A stretch of DNA of 64,000 bases from Phaeosaccion multiseriatum. Its lineage: Eukaryota > Ochrophyta, other classes. The position numbers and the translations under genes were made by a program. A model generated the notes under the pieces. That model ran no database searches, was not told the DNA's origin, and was given only the letters and a program-made list of their open reading frames with translations. Location of the stretch: positions 868,001-932,000 of the forward strand of contig OZ218951.1 of assembly GCA_965112735.1 (NCBI GenBank). The letters run 5' to 3'. Positions within the stretch are counted from its first letter, which is position 1. Every line of letters starts with the position of its first letter. Of this stretch, positions 58,430 through 64,000 are shown one piece after another.

Positions 58430-59600
58430 CTACTTGGTGCGCACTGTTTGGCTGCGTGATGGTTGACTCACTCTTGCTGCTCTGGCGTGCGCTGGGTGTC
58501 CTTTGTGTCTTCTGTCCTGCCTACAGGCCCTCAGGCCCCCGCTCCGTCGATGGCTCCCATGAGCTCCCAGTCGAGGGTTTCCGCTCCTGATGCTGCGTCC
58601 TTGTGGCTCTGAGGAGGGTGCCGTACCTGATCTCCCTCTGAGAGAGGGCTCGCTGAAGGGCGATGTAGAGTTGCTGGCACAGGACGCCCTTGATGGGCCC
58701 CTTGGCTGCTGCCTCTGCTGGGCCAAGCCCCCGTGAGGCCTTGTGGATGGCCATCGCCTCGATGAGCTCCTCCGTTTGGTGGCCCAGTCTGCCGTACGTC
58801 TCGATTGCAATGCATTTCAGGGTTGAAGTCCCGGGCAGAAACTGCCCAGGTAGTGAATGCGTTTGCGCTCTTCTGCGGCGGCTGCTGCGTAACCTGGTGT
58901 CGTGGATGCTAGGTCCACGTGTGTGGGTGCGGTGGGGTTGGTGGCGGTGACATCGCAGAGGAGGTTTCTCCGCAGGGGCGTGTCTGCCCCCGGGAAGCTG
59001 CTGCAGGGTACGTGAGGTCCATCCTGAGTTCTCGTCCCGCCCTGGTGTCCGTGGGGCCGTCGAAGCAGGTCTGGTCCTCTACTCGCGCTCCGCCGATGCT
59101 CACGCTGGCCATCATCCTCCCGAAGGCCTTGACGAGGAGGTGGTACGTGTGGTTGTGCAGGGCTGTGCGCGGGCAGATGGTGGCATGGCTGGTGCTTGCC
59201 GTGCGGGTGCAGCCTTTTCCGAGGCAGGATGGGGGGGGGTCTGCATATGGTGTGTTGATGCGGAGATTGCGGCGCAGGCCATGGCTGGTCCACTCTGCTG
59301 GGACCATTATGTTGTGGCCGTGGGGGAGTGCTCCAAGGAAGGCCATGGCTCCCCTTCCGCTCTGTGAGTGGAGTCGGGCTGCTGCCATGGCTTGCGTCTC
59401 CTCCGCCCTCTGGGCCTCCGCCGGCGAGACGTCGATGGTGGTCGTGCTCTGCGCCAGCTCCTCTTGGCGGCGTTTCTGTATGTGGGTGTTGAGGGCCTTT
59501 TGGGTTCCATGGGTCGGTGGGCGTCCTCCCTGATCACTCCTGTGTACGTTGCGTCTCGCCGGGTCTTGAGCTTGTTGGTCAGGCGGGTCGAGCACAAGTG
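58430..59600 (-). pseudogene. Decayed LINE-like retroelement ORF fragment
   Basis: Minus-strand frames with shifts between them. The longest (58909-59595) reads LHSQSGRGAMAFLGALPHG, VPAEWTSHGLRRNLRIN, a Cys, then ALHNHTYHLLVKAFGRMMAS and GGARVEDQTC. Downstream, in other frames, come KRIHYLGSFCPGLQP and AIETYGRLGHQTEELIEAMA. This order (SQSG--A--ALP, LRR-LR, HN, then ETYGRLG) resembles the C-terminal region downstream of reverse transcriptase in some algal and protist non-LTR elements, compared from memory. No RT core or endonuclease is visible, so it is a truncated, frameshifted relic. It abuts dispersed repeat copy B. Confidence 0.5.
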
Positions 59601-59682
59601 AGTATGCTTCGTCGAACTCGTCCTGCCCTACTGCTTAGGGGTGTGAAAAGGGTCGGATCAAAGGAAGGTTGTGTGTGTCCCG

Positions 59683-60350
59683 TGGAGCTGCGGTCAAGAG
59701 GTGTAGCGAAGGGGGCTGTAAGAAGTACCCTTAGCGTGGTTTGGGTGGGATGTGCATCAGACACGCACGAATGAAACGAGAGAGAGCAAAGCCGCAGGTT
59801 GGGGGGGCTTCAGTGTGTGCCTGGATCCAGGCGACGAGCTGCGACCGACATCCGTGGGAGAGGAGGGAAGCGAGCAAAACGTCCAGCCAAGGAAGAAGAC
59901 AATGAGGAGGACGAAGGGGAGGAGGAGAGTGGGGAAGGATTGGTTGCGGGGCTGGGGCTCCATGTCGGGGACGAGGTTCAGCTGCCCGCTGGTCTTTGGA
60001 AGGAGCTGGAGGGTGATGGGGCTGATGCCGCCACAGTCTGCCTGGGCCGTCGAGACACAGAGCTGTCGAATGGCGTGGTGGTGACTGTGGGCCGGAGGAA
60101 GGTGCGGCTACTGCCCTACTGTGCGATCCGCACCAAGAGGAAGGGGGCCGGTGTGGAGAGCGTTTGTATCTGCCTACCACCGCTATCGCTCAGGCGGAGG
60201 AGGGAGTGATGCTGAGGATGAGGAGCAGAACGAGGAGTGGGCATTGCTGGAGGAGAGCATGGTGACGGCGAGTGAGAGGAAGAGGCGTGGGCGTAAGGCG
60301 CTGCGAGCGTGCGAGCGTGTGGAGGGCCCTAGCTTAGGACCTGAGATGTA
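59683..60350 (+). repeat. Dispersed repeat, copy B
   Basis: Counterpart of 36504-37190. It reads KRAKRPAKEEDNEEDEGEEE, then GLHVGDEVQLPAGLWKELEG and CLGRRDTELSNGVVVTVGRR, and ends with EWALLEESMVTASERKRRGR. Compared with copy A it lacks 10 bases within the segment after AGVESV, which breaks the frame. Each copy is thus shifted relative to the other. The product is unrecognised. Confidence 0.65.
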
Positions 60351-60851
60351 GACCTGATGGCGAGAAGTGGTGTGTCAGCAGCGGGCAGCACCGGGCTTGT
60401 CGGCTCTTAGATGGCCCTCTTAGATATGCTCTGACAGGGAGTGGATTGCTCGGCTTATCCTAAAGCAATACAAGTAATACGGGCTCTGGTTATTGTGTTT
60501 AGGTAGTGCAGAGGAGGCCGACGAACTGCGCCAAGCTCCCTGCCGTCCCTCCCCAGGGCATCACGTAGAGGCAACAGAGGGGGTAATCTCTCCACTTTGC
60601 CTGCCGGTGGAGTGAGGCCGCTGGGTCCCCCGACAACTTATGCCCCTTCCTAATGAGTGGACTACCAATTGCCGCACAATTCATAATTCCTCAATTCCTC
60701 CCCGATTTTGGCGGCCAAGCCCGAATAAGAAAATTTCTAAAAAAAGAATGAAGTGCCCAAGGCCCCATCCAATTTGGTCGGCAGGGGAGCAACAGCGCCA
60801 CGGGGAAGAGGCCTGGCGCGAGAGAAAGGCCCCACAACCCAGCGTGGCAAG
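60351..60851. other. Upstream region of the secreted-protein gene
   Basis: About 500 bp, nothing coding that I can support. A/T-rich patch at 60720-60750. Confidence 0.5.
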
Positions 60852-63800
60852 ATGTGGAGTGCAGGGAGCATGGTGGCGTTTGCCATGGTGTCGTGGGCGG
60901 CTCTCGTACTCCTTGCGCCGAATGGTTAGTGGCATTATTAAAGGAGGAGCTTATAGAAGGGCGCCAGGCAAGAACAAAGAGGGGAAGGAGGCTTGCTTGC
61001 GCGCTCCTACTCGCTGTGGCCTCCCGGTGCCCCAAACTAATTGCAGACTAGCGCCCTTCGTGGAGGCTTTGACCTTGCTCGAACAAGTCCGTCTGTCCGT
61101 GTCCTTCTCCTCGCCATCCCTTCCGACTCTCCCCTTCCCACTTCCACCCTACCTCCCGAGTGAAATACTGGGTGGTGCGGCGGGGGCTCTGACGTTGTGG
61201 CCGAGCGTTGCTTCTGCTCAACCTTTCTGACTGGTGCCGTCCCTCGTCCCTGCCTTGTCCCACCCCTCCCCCGCAGTGAATGGTGAAGCTGTGGCCAACA
61301 TTCCAGAGCCCAACATTCGTGGTGGGTGCACCCCAAGGTGTGCCAACACTGCCGATGTGGGCCAGTACAGATGTGACTTTGATACCCAGGGCGGCAACAG
61401 GCTTTGCAACACATTCGAGCTCTCGGGTAAGCCCATCCTCTCCCTCCCCTTTTGCCCTTTTTTGTTGCGAAACTTACGCCTGTCTGCTGCTTTTGTCACC
61501 TTCTTGCAGACCCAACTGGGGCGCACAACTGCCATTTCCACTACTACACGCAGTCCGAGATCGTCCAGTGCATGGCAGAGAACCGTGAGTGACAATCTCC
61601 CCTCCGTACCAGGCAGAGGCGAGGCAGATCGATGTGATACCTCCACACCTTCCGTGGACGGGTGGAGGGCTCTGATCGTGCAGTCGCTTGCGCCGTCCCC
61701 TCTCTCGCCCTCTCTTCCTTCTCTCCCGCTTGCCTCTTGTCTCATTCGCTGCGGTCCCCAACCCCCCCTCCTTTCTCTCTCTCATCTGAACAGGCCCCGC
61801 CGGATCTGAGGCCCCCTTCACTCTCCTCGTCATGGGCTCCTCCGCCCTCATGGGCACCATATTTGTCGCCGCACCTTGGGTGAGTTGAGTTGTGTTGGGT
61901 TGGGTCTGTTGGGGCTCCAGCTTGCGTGGGTTGGGGGGGGGGCAGAAGCCTAAGTCTATCGCCTACGTCTGTTCCCCAGCCGTTCCCCAGCCTGTTCCAA
62001 AATCGAGGAGACGACGAACTGCGCACCCACCCACCCTTAGCTAAGCGCCCTTTCCCTCCTGCTAACCGGCCCGCCTTTCTTCACTGCCCCTCCTTGCAAC
62101 CCCCACACCCACCCACCTTCCTTGCCTTGTTCGAACAGCTTGACCACCAGACCGCCACGGACTTTGACTATCAGCCCTGGATGTTCCTTCCCGACCAGCC
62201 GCAGAGCAGCCGCAACCCCATGAGCAACTGTGCTCAGCTAGTCATGGGCGTGAGCGAGGGAATGATGGACAAGAAGGTCGCCATCAACTTGTCGCCGGAC
62301 TGCCTTCAGGTGGGTGGGGGGTATATATATATGCGATGTTGTGTGTAGCTAGGGTTGGATTGGGTATGACTCTGAACAGGGAAGCTTTCTTCCCTTCGGG
62401 GGGCGAGGGGGATTGTAGACTAGTTTTTTCTTCTCTCCTACGGATTGTGGATGCTTTGGTGTTGAGACAGGCAGAGTATGGAACAAGCAAAGACTGTGGC
62501 GGAGCCGCAGCGCAGCACAGCACTTCCTTTTTGTGTTGGTAGATCCAAACACAACGCCTTAAGCCCCCCCCCCCACCCCCCCACCCCACCTCCCGCCACA
62601 CAGGTCTACGAGCACAGCTACACCAGTGATGATTCTGATTCTGATGATGCCTCCCCCCTTGGCGACGCCAGCGTCGTGTTCGCATCTGCGGTCTCCCCAG
62701 ACCGGCTGGACGAGCAACTGGACCAGCTCATAGAGGCCGGGCGTCAAAACGACCACGGACACATGGTACTGTATGTGGGCCTCTGGTACACTTTCTGTCT
62801 CGGAGGACAGCAGAACATCTGCGACGAACTCCCCGAGGGGCCTGATCTGCTGTCCATGGTCAACGCACCGCTGTCCCAGCAGGTGGCTTACTTCCGAAAT
62901 AAGTACTCCGCGGTGGTGGAGAGGATTCTCAGTCAGTTCCCGTTCATGGGCATCACCCTCTCTGGGCTAAGGAGGTACTCGGACATCACCAGGGCCTTCG
63001 ATGACGTCATTCAAGAGGTATGATGACATGAGGGGGCTGAGCGGTGCCACCAGTGCCAGGCGGGAAGAGGGGGAAGAGGAGGAGGAGGTGTGGGTTGTAT
63101 AGGTATTCTTCTCTCCCCCCGCCTTCGCCTCTCTCACATGTCCCTGCCATCGCCCCCCGCGTGTTCTTTCGCTCCCTCCCTCCATCCCTACCCGCCTTCC
63201 TTCTCCCTCCCTTCCTCCTCCCACCCTCCCTCCCCCCCTCTCTTCTTCCTTCTCCCCCTTCCTACCCTCCTTCCTCCTCCCTCTCTCCTTCCCTACCCCC
63301 CCTTCTCCTCACTACTCCCTCTCTCCCTCCCTACACTCCTTCCCCCCTCCCTCCTTCCGTCCCTCCCTCTCTACACCTCTTCCTTCTCCCTCCCTCCTTC
63401 CTTCCTTTCTTCCTTCCCTCCCTCCTTCCTACCCTCCCAGCTTGCCAGTAACTCCGGTCTCCACTACCTCAATATGGAGGGCACAGCGGGTGCCGTCCCC
63501 AACCGCCCCGACGATATCCGCCAACACCCCTCTGGTATGGTCAACCACGCCATCTTCCAGCGATACATGTCCGTCATCTGCGAGGGTACCAGCGTGGCAG
63601 TGCCCCAGGAGTGCGAGGAGGAGGTGAGTCAGTCAGGCAGGTAGGAAGGTAGGCAGGTAGGCAGGGCAAGTCATTCGGTCGGTCAGTCAGTCAGTCAGTC
63701 AGTCAGTCAGTCAGTCAGTCAGGGAGGAGTTAGACGGTTAGACGGTTAGTCGGCCCGTCAGTCAGAGTTAGGCAAGTCAGTCAGGTAAGTACGTCAGTGA

Positions 63801-64000
63801 GTCAGTCAGTCAGTCAGTCAGTCAGGCCACCCAATGGTCCTGTGACCGGCCTCGGCCATCTCCTCTGTGGTACACCGTATCTCCTTCTCACCCTCCCTTC
63901 ACTACACGCCCCCTCGCCCACCCACTCTCCCATTCTGCCCCTGTAGGCGGTCGGCTCTCCAGGCTGCCAGCCAGAGACGTACTACAACGCCCCGGACTCC
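60852..64000 (+). CDS. Secreted Cys-containing protein of unknown function, 8 exons, 3' partial
   Basis: Exons 60852-60924, 61277-61426, 61510-61584, 61794-61879, 62139-62309, 62604-63017, 63441-63623, 63947->64000 join in phase for 402 residues and remain open at the edge. Exon 1 is a signal peptide (MWSAGSMVAFAMVSWAALVL). Exons 2-3 are Cys-rich (IRGGCTPRCANTADVGQYRC, GAHNCHFHYYTQSEIVQC). Exon 5 contains YQPWMFLPDQPQSSRNPMSN. Exon 6 contains an acidic DDSDSDDAS stretch, then HMVLYVGLWYTFCLGG and SQQVAYFRNKYSAVVERIL. Exon 7 contains FQRYMSVICEGTSVAVPQEC. No family recognised. The protein is likely extracellular or lumenal with disulfides. Confidence 0.7.
63160..63440 (+). repeat. CT-rich CCCT/CCTT tract before exon 7 of the secreted-protein gene
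   Basis: About 270 bp of near-pure pyrimidine ending at CCCTCCCAG. Confidence 0.9.
63660..63825 (+). repeat. (GTCA)n tracts after exon 7 donor
   Basis: Runs of GTCA at about 63684-63721 and 63788-63824, close to the donor GAG|GTGAGTCAGTCAG. Confidence 0.9.

Noticed and set aside
1-64000. tRNA, rRNA or CRISPR arrays
   Set aside because: No cloverleaf-like or rRNA-like segment noticed by eye; all short-period repeats are microsatellites without unique spacers.

Overview
The window is nuclear DNA from a GC-rich microbial eukaryote with many GT-AG spliceosomal introns, dense tri- and tetranucleotide microsatellites, and proteins full of poly-Gly, poly-Gln and poly-Glu. Three proteins suggest a stramenopile, probably an ochrophyte alga: a GCC2/GCC3-TRP-like membrane protein, a 7TM-RGS receptor, and genes with UBL/PUB/UIM modules. 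The lineage is an inference, not something the sequence proves. I saw no tRNA, rRNA or CRISPR array.

Region 1 (1-35632, + strand) is one giant gene, open at the 5' edge. I could chain 49 exons in consistent phase (about 21.85 kb of coding sequence, about 7,280 codons). Only exon 32 breaks the frame, by one base. The order is: IPT/TIG-type ectodomain, Cys-rich GCC2/GCC3-like repeats, first half of a TRP-like membrane core, a low-complexity and partly membrane-spanning insertion of about 3,700 residues, second half of the core, then a cytoplasmic tail with Tudor-like, WD-like and IQ-like stretches.

Region 2 (about 36.5-46.6 kb) groups ubiquitin-pathway genes: an F-box/LRR gene (-), a UBL-PUB-STI1-UIM gene (+) that shares a 194-bp divergent promoter with it, and a convergent UIM-PUB gene (-) with a perfect in-frame 201-bp tandem duplication.

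Region 3 (46.9-58.0 kb) has a 1,381-residue low-complexity coiled-coil protein (+), a 7TM receptor fused to an RGS domain that is split by a large Gly/Glu insertion (-), and a canonical COX6B gene (-).

Region 4 (58.2-64 kb) holds a decayed LINE-like fragment (-), a second copy of a dispersed repeat also present at 36.5-37.2 kb, and the start of a secreted Cys-containing protein of unknown function (+) that runs off the 3' edge.

The most unusual signal is a short DNA motif (core TTGGTGATACAG). It recurs more than 20 times in at least three genes, on both strands and in several reading frames, and also in introns. This points to DNA-level spread rather than protein conservation. A second genome-scale pattern is that intron-end microsatellites have the same sequence as the splice signals they abut.
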